64,000 bases of DNA, taken from Nymphaea colorata. Taxonomy: Eukaryota; Streptophyta; Magnoliopsida; Nymphaeales; Nymphaeaceae. The notes under the pieces were generated by a model. The model made no database searches, had not been told where the DNA came from, and was given only the letters and a program-made list of their open reading frames with translations. The position numbers and the translations under genes were made by a program. The DNA lies in assembly GCF_008831285.2 (NCBI RefSeq), contig NC_045145.1:124001-188000 (forward strand), written 5' to 3'. This document shows positions 1-10,814 of the stretch, piece after piece (within the stretch, counting starts at the first letter, position 1; every line of letters begins with the position of its first letter).

Positions 1-288
1 CACGTTCATTTTTCATCCTTTTTCTCTCTATTCTCAACACACCACCTTTCCTCCTCCCCACATCGTCAGCAGTGAAAAAGGAAGACACCTTGAGGGCGAA
101 CTTGTCAAAGCAGCGTGGAAACAAGTTTAAAGAGCGGCTCAAGTTGAGCTCAAGCTGAATGGCAGTCACTCGAGTCAAGCTCGAGCTGAAGTTGTGAAGA
201 TCGTGTCGAGCTCAAGCTGACTAAACATGAGTCGATCCGAGCCCGAGCCGGCTGAGCTCGAGCTCGACTTGGCTCATGTGCGACCCCA
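1..288 (-). mobile_element. hAT-like GAGCTCGAGC-rich element (partial, left arm)
   Basis: The stretch is rich in alternating GAGCTC/CTCGAG words and is the mirror of the first 288 bp of the 709 bp element at 34995-35703. It ends at 288 with the short terminal motif also seen in the right arm. The rest lies off the window. It has no coding capacity and looks like a non-autonomous TIR element inserted in the 5' flank of NLR A. Confidence 0.7.
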
Positions 289-292
289 TGCA

Positions 293-537
293 GGAGATGT
301 AGAAGTTTGTAGTTTGCGAATTTTTCCAGATTTATTTAACACCAATCATAGACCTTGCCAGCCTGTAGAGCACTTCCTTCGTCTTCCTTCTCTTTCATTT
401 TGAGATTTAAGCAATGGTGGACCTAAGTTTATTTGGCCTTACTTCCTCTTCCTCTCGTTCCATTTTTGGATTTCTAGTTCTCTTCCTTTGCTAGCTCTTT
501 CTTCTACGAAGAAAAGAAAAAAAAAACAGAGGAGGAG
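293..537 (+). promoter_or_regulatory. Conserved NLR 5' flank (A)
   Basis: About 95 bp here (roughly 293-386) is nearly identical to the sequence upstream of NLR B (10580-10672), to an orphan copy at 49746-49840 and, more weakly, to the flank of NLR C (56318-56383). It includes TTTATTTA and a CCAAT-containing stretch followed by a CT-rich leader. It is probably the old core promoter and 5' UTR of the A/B subfamily. No TATA position can be proven from sequence alone. Confidence 0.55.
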
Positions 538-1586
538 ATGACAACAGTAATCAACACCATTGTCCAAACACCTATTTCTATTCTGTTGGAGGCTGTAGCC
601 AGCTTGTTGGAAGAAAAGGTGGATCTAATCTTGAATGCAGATGACGATCTCGAGGAGCTCCAGGAGAAGGTGAGATGCTTCCAAAAGGCACTCAAAGTCA
701 CAGATCACAAGCCCTTTTTCAGCAATGAGCACAACAGAGATCTGGAGGGACAGCTGAAGGATGTTTTCTATGATGCTACCAAACCACAACTGCACTTTGC
801 AAAAGGGACAAGGTAAGCAAGCCCTGGACCACTTTGTTCTCTTGCTTTAAAGAACATGTATCTGCATGTTACCAACTTGGGAATGAAATTAAAAACATCA
901 ACCAAAGGCTTAATGAAATGGAACAACATGCGGAATTGGTGGATTTGCTCAACACAACACCAAAATTTAGGAGTGACATTCCTATTGGTGGTGAACATGA
1001 CAATTCTCGAGAGACAACCCATCTCATAGGTATTGCACAACCACCCATGCGTAGGGCAGATGATAAAGAGAAAGTAAAAGAACTCTTGTTTGATGGCTTT
1101 AAAGAGAGTAGTGCGCTTGGAAAAGATAGTGTTTCTATTGTATCTGTTGTAGGTCAAGGTGCGATTGGGAAAACAACTCTTGCAAAAATGGTTTTTAATG
1201 AAGTCAAAGAACAGTTTGGGAACCGCAGCTGGTGGGTTTGTGTTTCATAGAAGCCAAATCGCATGGGTTTGCTGAAAAAGATACTAAAGGAAGTATGGAA
1301 GGAATCGGCCAGAGAACTTAGGGGTGCCACTTCCTTGAGTGATTTGTGCACATTCTTACAGAATGAGCTGTCAAAGAGCAAGTTCTTATTGGTCTTAGAT
1401 GATGTATGGGAATTGGATGGTTGGTGGGGAGACTCAGCAGGCATCCTGTTGGGAGGTGCAAAGGAAAGCAAGATTTTGATCACTAATAGAAAGGTAGAAG
1501 TCTCCCAAGCGATTGGTGCTAAAATTCATAAATTGCCACAAATGTGTTTCGATGAAAGTTGGAGCTTGTTTCTGCGTGTGGTGTGA
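538..1586 (+). pseudogene. CC-NLR pseudogene A (coiled coil plus N-terminal half of NB-ARC)
   Basis: The ATG at 538 opens a coiled-coil domain (MTTVINTIVQ..., about 82 family-like residues). Relative to NLR B, about 20 nt around the EDVID-like motif are missing, so the frame breaks and stops at 816. The coding sense continues in another frame from 834: linker, then a P-loop GQGAIGKTT, then RNBS-A (WWVCVS). An in-frame TAG at 1248-1250 interrupts it. Reading resumes in the same frame with kinase-2 (FLLVLDDVWE) and RNBS-B (KILITNRK). Homology ends near residue FLRVV at 1586, where a TIR element begins. GLPL, the rest of NB-ARC and all LRRs are missing. The functional family is a cytosolic nucleotide-switch immune receptor; this copy cannot encode one. 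Confidence 0.9.
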
Positions 1587-2034
1587 ATACATTTGATTTC
1601 GATTGGCTATCTAACTAAAATGATTCGAAACAAATTGAATATGGAAAAAAATTTAATATCCGACAAAGAAATCAGATCGGATTTGGATTTAGGAAATGAC
1701 ATCTGATAAATTTCTGATGCGGACTTGGATGTACATAAATATCTAATTGGATTCGGAAACTGATTCAGGTTGGATTTAGTTTTGAATAAATATTCCATAT
1801 CTAATGCTCTTATATTTTGAAAATTGGCAAAATTCAGTTCAAAATTCGGATTCAGATATTACTATAAAAATTGGATTCAGATTGTGAGATCGAATTTTGG
1901 ATTCAGATTGGGATATGACTTTTCTTCATTCATATTAAAATCTGATTCCAGATTCGAATCAGAATATGTTAATATCCGAAAAAGTAGGTATGATTAAGGG
2001 TATATCTCATTCGAATCCAACCTGTCGGCATCCC
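1577..2034 (-). mobile_element. GGGATGTCAAT-type TIR element truncating NLR A
   Basis: An AT-rich element full of GGATTCGGAT-like words. Read on the minus strand it starts with a GGGATG terminal motif and runs into the same internal phrases (ATATACCCTTAAT, ATGTCATTTCCTAAATCC) found at 3246-3738 and 41372-41821. It begins where NLR A homology stops. No intact target-site duplication is seen. The TIR style suggests a hAT-type non-autonomous family, which is inference. Confidence 0.6.
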
Positions 2035-2637
2035 ATCACAGCATTGCTTCAATTTTATTCAAAATCATATTTCTTGTACTCGATCATCAATGATTTGGAG
2101 CATTGGATTCAATTCTTTTGTATTTGAGCTAAAAGGATTGTGTCTATTTGGATTTGAATTTGGGCTTTATCTTTTAAAGCTGAATTTGGATCTGATAGCA
2201 TAAGATCCCAAAATTAAACATAACCGGGTTGAATCTTTAGTAGATCGAATTTGGCTACGAAGGAATCATTTTTTAACTAGATCCAGTTAAATGGATTCAA
2301 AATCAGGTTGATAATCAGATATATCCAACCTAATTAATTCCTTATGCATGAATTATCGTCAACAGAAAGGAACCCTCTCTCTCTCTCTCTCTCTAGATTT
2401 GCGAATTTTTTTTTCCTCCCATTCTTTTTTTTCCATTTTCGTGTGTAAAGACAGAGAGAGAGACAGACAGACAGACAGACAGGGGGAGAGAGAGAAAATG
2501 GGAGGAGAAAATTTTTTAGAGAGAGAGAGAGGCAGAAGGCATGCTACAAGGAATAAAGGGAGATCTCTCTCTTTTTGTCTATCTCAACACCCTTTTTCCA
2601 CTGATGGAATGTAGTGACCAGAATCAATGACTTGCTA
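2035..2637. repeat. Intergenic DNA with CT, GACA and GA microsatellites
   Basis: No gene is recognised. A CT run lies near 2370-2395 and a GACA tandem run near 2460-2484, followed by purine-rich GA repeats to about 2532. The same tracts appear complemented at 32750-32980 in the right arm. Confidence 0.75.
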
Positions 2638-2853
2638 GCACTGCACACGAGCCCAGCTCGAATTGGCTCCACTCAGAAAACTCAAGCTTGAGGTCCACCT
2701 CGACTCATTGAGCTCGGTTATCCTAAGTATGACTCGTTTCTTTTAATTTATTTAACTCAATCGAGTCATTTATAAACATGCAGAGTTGGAGTCTGTGTTT
2801 TGACGAGCGTGTTCGAGTCGAGCTCAAGCTGGCTTGACTCGTTGTGGAGCCCT
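2638..2853. mobile_element. 216 bp hAT-like MITE with 8 bp target-site duplication
   Basis: The ends are imperfect inverted repeats (GCACTGCACACGAG... and ...CTCGTTGTGGAGCCCT), with GAGCTC/CTCGAG words inside. The flanks are ACTTGCTA (2630-2637) and ACTTGTTA (2854-2861), an 8 bp target-site duplication with one mismatch. In the right-arm copy both flanks are identical (TAGCAAGT), so the mismatch arose after the inverted duplication. Eight-base duplications are typical of hAT transposons. No coding sequence. Confidence 0.8.
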
Positions 2854-2861
2854 ACTTGTTA

Positions 2862-3245
2862 TGAAGAAAAAAAGTCCAGTGATCGACAGCTGCCCCTCTT
2901 TTCAGGTTTATATCACATCTGCGCCCTTCACTTGTTTACCTATCTATTATTCTCTCTCTTTCCTCTTTTTGTGCATTTAAGTGAATATTACATTGCTTGT
3001 TCATTGGGTTACTTTCAAACTTTTCAATTTTTTTTCTTGTGGGGCAAAGGAGCATCATTTAAGTGACGGAATATATAAAAGAATTTGCTCTGAAATGTGG
3101 ATGGTGTAAGTGAAACAACCATTGCCACGAAGGAAAACTTGAACCAATTTCTAACATGGCTAGTATCACAATGTGTGTTTACAAAAAAATATTTTAAACA
3201 ATATTTGAACATCCTAATATTTAGTAAGCGTCAAACTAATATGAA
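2862..3245. other. Intergenic, nothing recognised
   Basis: AT-rich, non-repetitive DNA with no protein similarity that I can see. Short open frames here look like chance. Confidence 0.6.
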
Positions 3246-3738
3246 TATTCATGTCAACGAATCATATTCAAATTGGATATACTCTTAACTTATCCATTTA
3301 TCAGATATCCAAATATTCAGATTCAAACACAAACAAGGAAAAGTCATATCCGAATCCAAATCCAAAATCCAATTTCACTATCTGCATCCCACTTTAAAAT
3401 TCATATCTGAATTCGAATCCTAGTCCAAATTCTGAACCGAATTTAACCGACTTTCAAAATGTAAAAGCATTGGATATAAGATATTTGTTGAACTGAATCC
3501 ATATCCGAATCCGATCAGATGTCATTTCTTAAATCTGAATCCGATCCGATTACTTAATCGGATATTAATTTTGTTTTGGAAACGGTTCGATATTTGTTGA
3601 ACTGAATCCATATCCAAATCCGATCAGATATCATTTCTTAAATCTGAATTCGATCCGATTACTTAATCGGATATTAATTTTTTCTTGGAAACGATTCGGT
3701 AGGATAACTAATCCAAATTGAACATAATGGCATCCCTA
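3246..3738 (+). mobile_element. GGGATGTCAAT-type TIR element with internal tandem duplication
   Basis: It starts with a diverged ATGTCAACGAATCATATTC end and finishes with an inverted counterpart ending GGCATCCCT. Inside, 3481-3589 is repeated in tandem at 3590-3698 (109 bp unit with a few substitutions). Same family as 1577-2034, 4567-5121 and 41372-41821. Non-coding. Confidence 0.6.
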
Positions 3739-4566
3739 AATATGAATCATGTTTCAATTCCAGTTATTTTTATCAAAGTTTTCATGATAATGTTATAAGC
3801 AGCATTCGAAAAAACATTGTTTGGTTAAAGTCAAAAAATGATTAATGACATTTTAGTAATACATGTACAATATAAGAAACAATTTGGAGCATCATAAATG
3901 TATCTGAAACTGTTTAACCCAATGTTATCACGATTGCTTTTGGAACCAAATCAGCCGAGCCACCTATTATGGAGTACTGAATCGGTCGATTTAGCGTTTC
4001 AGCCAAATTAGTAAAAAATATTAAAGAATTATTTTTGAAAAAGCAAATAAAGCTTATAAATTTATATAAGTTAATTAAAATTAATACATGTATGTAAGAA
4101 CTCGATCGTTTAAACTTGATTCTGTTAGACTACATAATGAATGTTGGATTATAATTAGAGAAAGTTGAACAAGTACTGACTAAATGAGTTAAAAAAACCG
4201 GACATGTTTAGCATAAGCAAGCTAAATGAGTTAAGTTCAAGCTCAAGCTTTTAGTTTTCTGACTCGAGTCAATCTCAAACCGGCCCAACTCGAACTCGAC
4301 ACGACTCGTGTGCAGCCCTACCAACTAACAAGTTATTGGCTGCCGTCACTACTTTCTATCTCGGCTACTCTTGGCCATCTCTAAGAACACTTGTTGGCTA
4401 CTGAATCTCCACAGTTGATTTAACGTGACTACAAGTTCAAGCGCTACCTATAACGGACGATCCCCATTGAATCATACGAGTCTGATCCTTCACCTAAACC
4501 CATAGATTGGGACCTAAATTGCCATTAATTTAGTGCTTCGACTTAAATGAAGAGCATATAGAGATC
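3739..4566. other. Intergenic, with a truncated GAGCTC-type element end near 4205-4317
   Basis: No gene is recognised. Around 4205-4317 a GAGTTC/CTCGAGTC-rich stretch ends with CGTGTGCAGCCCTA, the same terminus as the hAT-like element at 34995-35703. A matching second end is not visible, so it looks truncated. Confidence 0.55.
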
Positions 4567-5121
4567 TAGGGATGTCAATGGATTGGATTTCAACTAGAAT
4601 GCGACCCAACTACTTCAAAAAGTTGGATCTAGAAGAAAAAAGTCATCCGAATAAAAATCTCATTGGCTTTGGATTGAACAAATGACTTGATCTGATTGTA
4701 TTGAGATTCAGATTCAGTTTTAGAGAAATATTCTATTTGATTTAAATTTAGATTGAATTTTAATAAATGTCTATCCGATATCCATTTATTCTGGAAGTCG
4801 ATTCTTAAAATGTCAATTACTGTGGTTCGAATGATTAGTTGTTTATTTAGAAGTCGGATTTGAATATAGATACTAATTAAAAAGTCAAATTCATATAAAA
4901 TTCAGTTTATGAATATAAAAGTTAGATTGAAATGTTTCTACATTTGAATTCGAATTCAAGTACGTGGGCCATATCCAATAAACCGGATATTTATAATTTG
5001 TGTATGGTTTCCAAATTTTTTCGGTTCTTAATAAAAGGTGGGAGCCTACTGCTGGTCAGTTTTCATTGGAAATTGGACATTATGAGACGATGCATGTGGT
5101 TCAAATCCAATTTGTTGGCAT
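4567..5121 (+). mobile_element. GGGATGTCAAT-type TIR element (about 555 bp)
   Basis: The left end is AGGGATGTCAATGGATTGG; the right end near 5097-5121 is its imperfect inverse (CAAATCCAATTTGTTGGCATCC). The interior is AT-rich with GATTC/GAATC words. Non-coding, same family as 3246-3738. Confidence 0.6.
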
Positions 5122-5209
5122 CCAAAGGCTTAGATCACAAAAAAAAAACAAAAGCATTATTGAGATGACAAAAAACGTCAATTAAAATTGTCAAAACCAC
5201 CATGAATAT

Positions 5210-5590
5210 TTTTATTGATGGATGCACATCCATCAGTGTAGATTGTGTCGTTGAATACTAACGGCTGTTGCTGTTAGTGTATTGCATTGCGTTTAATGAC
5301 ACTTGCTTACATCTGTCAGTAAGTTGTACACTTATTCTGACAATCGTGAACATCATGTATTGCTGAGGATTTACTGACACACACCCACAGCCATTATTAA
5401 AGTCCACCAGATATACTAACAACTGGCTACCGTCAATGCACTTTTCACTAAAGGAAATACCCGTCAGAAGAATTTATATTTAATATTGATGATCACTTCC
5501 TATCAGTAATAGCTATTTTGTGGACGCTAAATTGCATTTTACTGATGTGAGATACCTGTCAGTAAAAATTTATAATATGTTTCATATTAT
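5210..5590. mobile_element. Possible CACTA-type non-autonomous element fragment
   Basis: The short word TGTCAGTAA or its inverse (TTACTGACA) occurs many times here (near 5317, 5370, 5509, 5541 and 5557). This resembles the subterminal repeat arrays of CACTA elements. A CACTA-like string occurs near 5449, but a paired terminus was not found. Confidence 0.35.
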
Positions 5591-6494
5591 ACTATATTAT
5601 GTACAACCTGAAAAATAGGAATACAAAAAAGCCTTGCCCGATATCAATAACAGAACAAAGATGCAATCAATGTATTATACAGAACATATTATTGATCAAC
5701 ATACAAATGAATGATATTAACTTTAATAACAAGTATATAGGTATGAATAAGTCTAACAAGGTGTTTGATACACAAAGTCCATCTTAGATATTCCAATGGT
5801 ATTTATACATGATATTCAAAACATGAGACCAAGTCCAATACTCTGGACTTCAAATTTCCTCTATACGTATCAATGGCAGAAATCAGGAGGTGTCGGCAAA
5901 CCTGCATAGAAGAAGTAAAATATGTTACAGGAAAGGGGATGCATATTAATATAAAATATATCTCTTTTCCTTTCTTTTATATGCAAACAAGCTTTTATAA
6001 TAATCTTTTTTACTTTTCTTCTCATTTTCTTTCCTTTCCATACCAATTTTCTTTCAATTCCTTTCCTTGTTCCTTCCATCCACTAAACATTTCCTTAAGT
6101 TTCCCTCCATCTAAACATGGCTTAAAAGAGAAGGCTGAAGAACCCACTGGGTGGCAAGACCTTAACCACTATATTCGTCCAGCTATCCTATGCTTTGTTT
6201 GGACATTCCCTTCTATCCTTATATTTAGCGGTCATAGGCAAATGATCTAGTCATTAAATCTAGGAAACAACAAAAACATTTCAACCGAGCCTTCGATGCT
6301 ACCTATTGCATGCCTTGCGAATCTGGTTATATGCACCATACTGGTGCATGAATTTTCGTGCATCAGTATGATTAAGGACTAAAATACCCTTAATTCACAT
6401 AGAAAAAGAAAACTTTTTGTAAAGACAAATTTGAAAATAGAAAAAATTTAAAAGACTATAGAAGACATTTTTTTTAATAAATTACCAAAATGTC
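5591..6494. other. Intergenic: arm-specific 24 bp block, pyrimidine-rich MITE-like stretch, short hairpin
   Basis: 5713-5736 is present in the left arm only. About 5930-6125 is a TTTCC-rich stretch ending in CATCTAAACATGGCTTA, a style common in plant MITE ends. At 6337-6370 two 14 bp arms (CATACTGGTGCATG and CGTGCATCAGTATG) form an imperfect hairpin, 12 of 14 paired. No gene is recognised. Confidence 0.45.
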
Positions 6495-7080
6495 CTTCCC
6501 TGCTTTACTCTCCAAGCCTTGTTGCTAGAGTTGGGCATTGGGCTGGCATGGCCGGTTCATTCTTGGCTGCTAGAGCTGCTGGGTTAACTTCTTCGTGAGG
6601 CAGACGTGAGGCGGACGGACATGCTAGAATAAGTGGATGCAGGCAAGGTTTGAGAAGGGCGTAGGCCCATACTGAGGTCTGGACCATGAGACAGCCTCCT
6701 TGAAAACGCCCATGATGGCTCTTGTCAAGTGTGGCAGGTTGCAGCCGGTTCAAGGGTAGATAATAGATGCAGGTGAAGCCGGGATGACATCAACCCATTC
6801 CCCTTAAAATGGGCCTTCTTCTCAAGCCCAACGAGTGGGAAACCTACTGGTGCACGTCTTCTTGCATAATCCATTGTAGAAGGCCTGCCAATATCATGAG
6901 GTTGCTGAATATTATGCCAGTCGGAAAGTAGTGATTGCCTTGACTAGAGGGAGGCGTGAAGACACATGAAGGATGCTCAGACGGGGCTTTGACCATTGCT
7001 TCAATCTCATATGCTTGCTAGTGGTGGTTGAAGCTGCCAACATGTAAGGTCACGGTGACTCTGGCTTTCAGAGTCACCCA
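6495..7080. other. GC-richer block, no recognisable gene
   Basis: Base composition rises here and open frames exist on both strands (82 codons on the minus strand at 6505-6753), but I recognise no domain or family. The same block is at about 28292-28877 in the right arm. It may be transposon-derived. Confidence 0.4.
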
Positions 7081-7243
7081 GCCACTTAAGTAAAACTATT
7101 GAATCTAACATCACAGACAATTAAAAGAAAAACAAAGAAAAAAAAAGATGAGCATTTTTTAGTTAACACATTTTTCTTTTTGTTTTTCTCTCAATTTTTA
7201 TCTATTTTCAAAGAATTACCTTGGTTAGATGGTGGAGTCATTA

Positions 7244-7259
7244 ATTATATATATATATG

Positions 7260-7324
<65 letters not shown>
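7244..7324. repeat. (TA)n microsatellite, long allele
   Basis: An almost uninterrupted TA run broken by GTATATATAA near 7259-7268. The right-arm counterpart at 28077-28130 is about 29 bp shorter, a post-duplication length change. Confidence 0.95.
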
Positions 7325-7328
<4 letters not shown>

Positions 7329-8739
7329 TTTAGCTTTGGTTATTCCATAGGAAGCTGACAAAAACTTGTCCACTTCATTCCAAAACTTCACGGCTTTCAA
7401 TTTTAGAAACAGCGCTACGGGAGGTTCGGCCTGAGGCTTACCATTCTCAGCTAAATCCTTGTCAGTATCTCTCTTCCCATACTCGCCAGATACCGTCGCA
7501 AAAGAGATAACATACATACAAAGATACCTTCAAACCCGCCAGCCAATGATTTTATTATATATATGAGCTAGTTACTTTGTGTCAACAAACTAGAAACAAT
7601 GAAGATTCTTAAGAAAGCCAAATTCACTTCTACCAGCAACTTTTGGCGATATCTTCATATTCGATTAAAACTGTTCAGATTTTTCAATTTTTTTAAAAAA
7701 ATTTAAACAAGTTTCTGCGGCAACAAAAATGTTGGCTTTTGAACTCCAGATGCCGCATTCCTCAGCTCTTGACATGATTGTATGAGGAATCTTTATGTTG
7801 TAAAAGTAACGTTCATGAGGAGAGCTGAATTAAAGTTTCTAAATTTTGACAGAGACCGAAATATCATTTTTTAAAATTTTTATATAGGACAAGTGAAATT
7901 TTCTAAAATTTACAAGTAATTTTTTTTTTTTTTGAGTGCGGTCTAGGGTCCCTCTGTCCCTTCTAGCTGAGAGCAGACTGCTGAGCTTGTCATTCGCCTA
8001 TAAAAGGTTCCCTCATAGCCAAGAGATGATGACTGTGTCCATAGATAACTTTGCAAGTGTTCTTGTTTATACTTCGGCCATGGTGGATCATGGAATGGCT
8101 CTCCATGATTGTCACTGCAAGCCACGCTGAGGTTTCATGGGTGGCATGTCTATAAATGTACCGGTTAAGGTCACTGTTAAGCCAAGGTACGGGCTGCTGA
8201 GAGATGCTTGTTGCAAAGGACTGCTTTGGCATGGATGTGGCAACCAGCCAATGGAAGCAACACAATTTGAGTTTTTTGTCCAGCTGCCGTAAACACATAG
8301 TAGTGCTCTTGGAATGGCTTAATCGTCAGGCTGTGTAGGCTTCCTTTGCTTGAGTCGGCTTAGGATGTAAGCCAATGTGAAATTTTAGAAAAATGTTTGT
8401 TGATCTTAGTACCTTCAATTTGATATATTAATTACATAAAATGTCTACAAAACCCTCAATTTTAGCCTAATTTTTGTCATCACCGGATTCCAGAGCATTG
8501 TGGCTGAATTTTGGCATCAAATTTAGACCATGTCAAATTCAGGTACACATATATTTATTCATAGAATATTATTTTGATTAGTTGTCAAATGAATGTTATT
8601 TTGGATGTTTGAATGTTTCCCGTCCTTAGCCTTTTTCGCCACCCATCATTATTTTTACCAAATTGTTTAAATGAGTGAAAAGTTATATTTTATCAATGGA
8701 CTGTCTCGCTGCTGGTAGTGTTTTTACCGAAGGTCACTA
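7325..8739. other. Intergenic, nothing recognised
   Basis: Mixed AT-rich DNA with a GC-richer block at about 7936-8300. That block contains CCTATAAAAGG near 7997-8007, which resembles a TATA box, but no coding product follows that I recognise. Short overlapping open frames on both strands look like chance. Confidence 0.45.
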
Positions 8740-8983
8740 ACATGTTGAAAATAATATATTATTATCGGTGCGAGAGGACGTCATTAGTAGTCAATGTTTA
8801 CCTATGTTTAGGTCGCGCTGGTGATACCATACACTGATGCTTTGTCCAATGTATCGATGATGACTTTTACCGACATTCCCTTTACCAACAAAAGAATGAA
8901 ATGTCGGTTAAACCATTACTGACATGCATTCTATTTTCACCGACATTTTGTGGCCGCCAGTAATGCTTAGGTTTTTTGTAGTG
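8740..8983 (-). mobile_element. CACTA (En/Spm-like) element terminus
   Basis: The stretch ends at 8983 with CTTAGGTTTTTTGTAGTG, whose complement begins CACTACAAAAAACC, a classic CACTA terminal repeat. Interior words CCGACATT, TGACAT and TGTCGGT recur as subterminal repeats. The opposite terminus was not found, so this is an end fragment. The right-arm mirror starts at 26418. Confidence 0.65.
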
Positions 8984-10191
8984 ATAGTTGCACTCTTGCC
9001 CAAGGAGTCCTCAGCTCAAGGCAGTCCCCTGCCGAAGGAAACCCCCGCTCAAAGCAACCCATGCCCAAGGCATCATTTGCTTGGCATCCAACTACTCCCT
9101 ACCTTCAAGTCAAGCCCAGCCTGGCCTCCCCTGTTCTCCCCTGTTCACCCTGCACGATTTAAAAGCAGTCCGATGGGTCACCACGATAATATTCATATTA
9201 AAAGCATATGTGCATCATGATTCTCACAACTAATCCAAACTAAATTTTCTATTTTTAAAAATTGGGAAATAGAGTATTCAAGCTGAGTTTATTCCATAAA
9301 AAAAAAATCTAATTTTCAAAGAGTCCTCCTACCTGTGCAAAATTGGAAAGAGAAGACCACTATGGCATGGAAGAAAATGTTGTTCATTGTCTATGTGATT
9401 GAATATTTTAATGATATATGCAAAGAAAAAAAAAGACGAGCGAAGCCTGAATGGTTTCCTTACTCCTTGGACGAGCAACAAATCAGACTTCATTATCTCA
9501 TCAGATCGATTCCACCAAGAATCTGATCCACTCAATTTATGAGTGTGGTTTATATTGTAAATGGAATATATCAATTGCAATGAGCCCGTTTTAACCCATT
9601 TGTTTGTGACCTTTAAAAAAAGAGAGGCAGAAAGGCAACCATGTGCATGGTGTCCTTTTCTTCGTTTTCTTTTCTCCTTTCTTTAATGGATAGGTAGATT
9701 GGATTCTCCATTTTCAAATGGGTTGGTTTCACTCCATGATGAACAGATTGTCATTTATAGAGTGAGTGGAAGTTTTTGAGTGCACCCATCAACAACATTG
9801 AATCCAAATCATTTTGGCTATGAAACTAGAAGGCCCCATTGTACTAACTCTACCACTTAAATATTCTAAGTGTCCACCACTCAAGGACTGCCTACCTCAT
9901 TGATGCCCAATTCGAGCTAGGCTTTTTTTTTTGGCTTAGTTAATTGACAGAAAATGGTTTGTTATTTTACAGGACAGGTTGGAGCATGGTAGGTTTTGAA
10001 CCTCCAAAACTGAGGAACTCCGACACCAGCCATTTCGAAAATTCTGACTTCGTGTTTGTGATTAAGCAATTCCATAACTTGCCAATTAGATAAAAGGTCA
10101 AAACTCTCACACTATTTTCCTTTGGCCGTAAGCGCTGCTTCGAGGCCTAAGTGGAAAGCAGGATTCTATGACCTGGTTTCCATCAGGGCCA
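8984..10191. other. Intergenic, nothing recognised
   Basis: Contains short degenerate repeats of CAAGG/CCCTTGCC type near 8990-9080 and otherwise unremarkable AT-rich DNA. No gene is recognised. Confidence 0.5.
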
Positions 10192-10270
10192 GTTTGATGG
10201 GCAGGAAATATTTCTTGTAGCCATGTAAATAAAATTTAAAGATTTGAAAAATTTTCTTGCCCATCAAAAC
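10192..10270. repeat. 79 bp foldback sequence upstream of NLR B
   Basis: Arm one (10192-10214, GTTTGATGGGCAGGAAATA...) is complementary to arm two (10246-10270, ...TTTTCTTGCCCATCAAAAC) with few mismatches, around a loop of about 31 bp. It could be a tiny MITE or a hairpin RNA precursor. The mirror copy is at 25132-25210. Confidence 0.65.
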
Positions 10271-10814
10271 CTAAAGATGCCAAAATTGAAGCCATTGACT
10301 AGTAGAGCACGCTCCGTATGGTTGGTTGAGTGTCACCCACTTGCTTTTCTTCACCAAAGCAAAAGTTGGCAGTCAAAGTCCCCCCACCCAGAGCGGGTGA
10401 CATGCGACAGCACCGCCACTTCTGCAAGGTTGATGGCATTCCCTCGCGGCACAAACAAATTGTACTTCTACTCAATGGTCAGGTCACAAAACTTGGATGG
10501 GCTAAATAAAATTTTGGATGTTGAAAAAAAAAATCATGCATCCAAAGAGAAGTCCGACAAACGTGAGAAACAGGAACTGTAGGTGATGTAGAAGTTTGTG
10601 GTTCGGGAATTTTCCGGGATTTATTTAGCACCAATCATGGACCTTTCCAGCCTGTAGAGCACTTCCTTCGTTTTCCTTCTCCTTTCAAGATTTAAGAAGT
10701 GGTGGACCTAAATTTGTTTGGCCTTCATTGGTCTTCCTCTCCATCCATTTTCAGATTTCCAGTTCTCTTCCTCTGCTAGCTCTTTCTTCTACCAAGATAA
10801 AAACAGAGAAGGAG
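10271..10814 (+). promoter_or_regulatory. 5' flank of NLR B
   Basis: About 10400-10672 is shared with the flanks of A' (35704-35900, minus) and with the orphan copy at 49556-49860. It includes a CCAAT-containing stretch, TTTATTTA and a CT-rich leader ending at AGAAGGAG, just before the ATG at 10815. Conservation across copies supports a former promoter and 5' UTR. Confidence 0.55.

Noticed and set aside
1154-1483. Minus-strand frames across NLR A (and equivalents across B, A', B', C and D)
   Set aside because: They are antisense shadows of NLR coding sequence with no recognisable domains.
6505-6753. 82-codon minus-strand frame in a GC-richer block
   Set aside because: No recognisable domain, no supporting start context, and the arm-to-arm conservation is explained by the young duplication.
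7099-7517. Overlapping open frames rich in IYIYIY
   Set aside because: They are translations of the TA microsatellite, which gives open frames on both strands by composition.
8002-8130. TATAAAAGG followed by a short open frame as a gene with promoter
   Set aside because: The downstream frame is short, has no family match, and a comparable frame exists on the opposite strand.
10728-10814. N-terminal extension of NLR B upstream of 10815 (MVFLSIHFQ...)
   Set aside because: The paralogues start at the ATG equivalent to 10815, and the extension is the CT-rich 5' leader.
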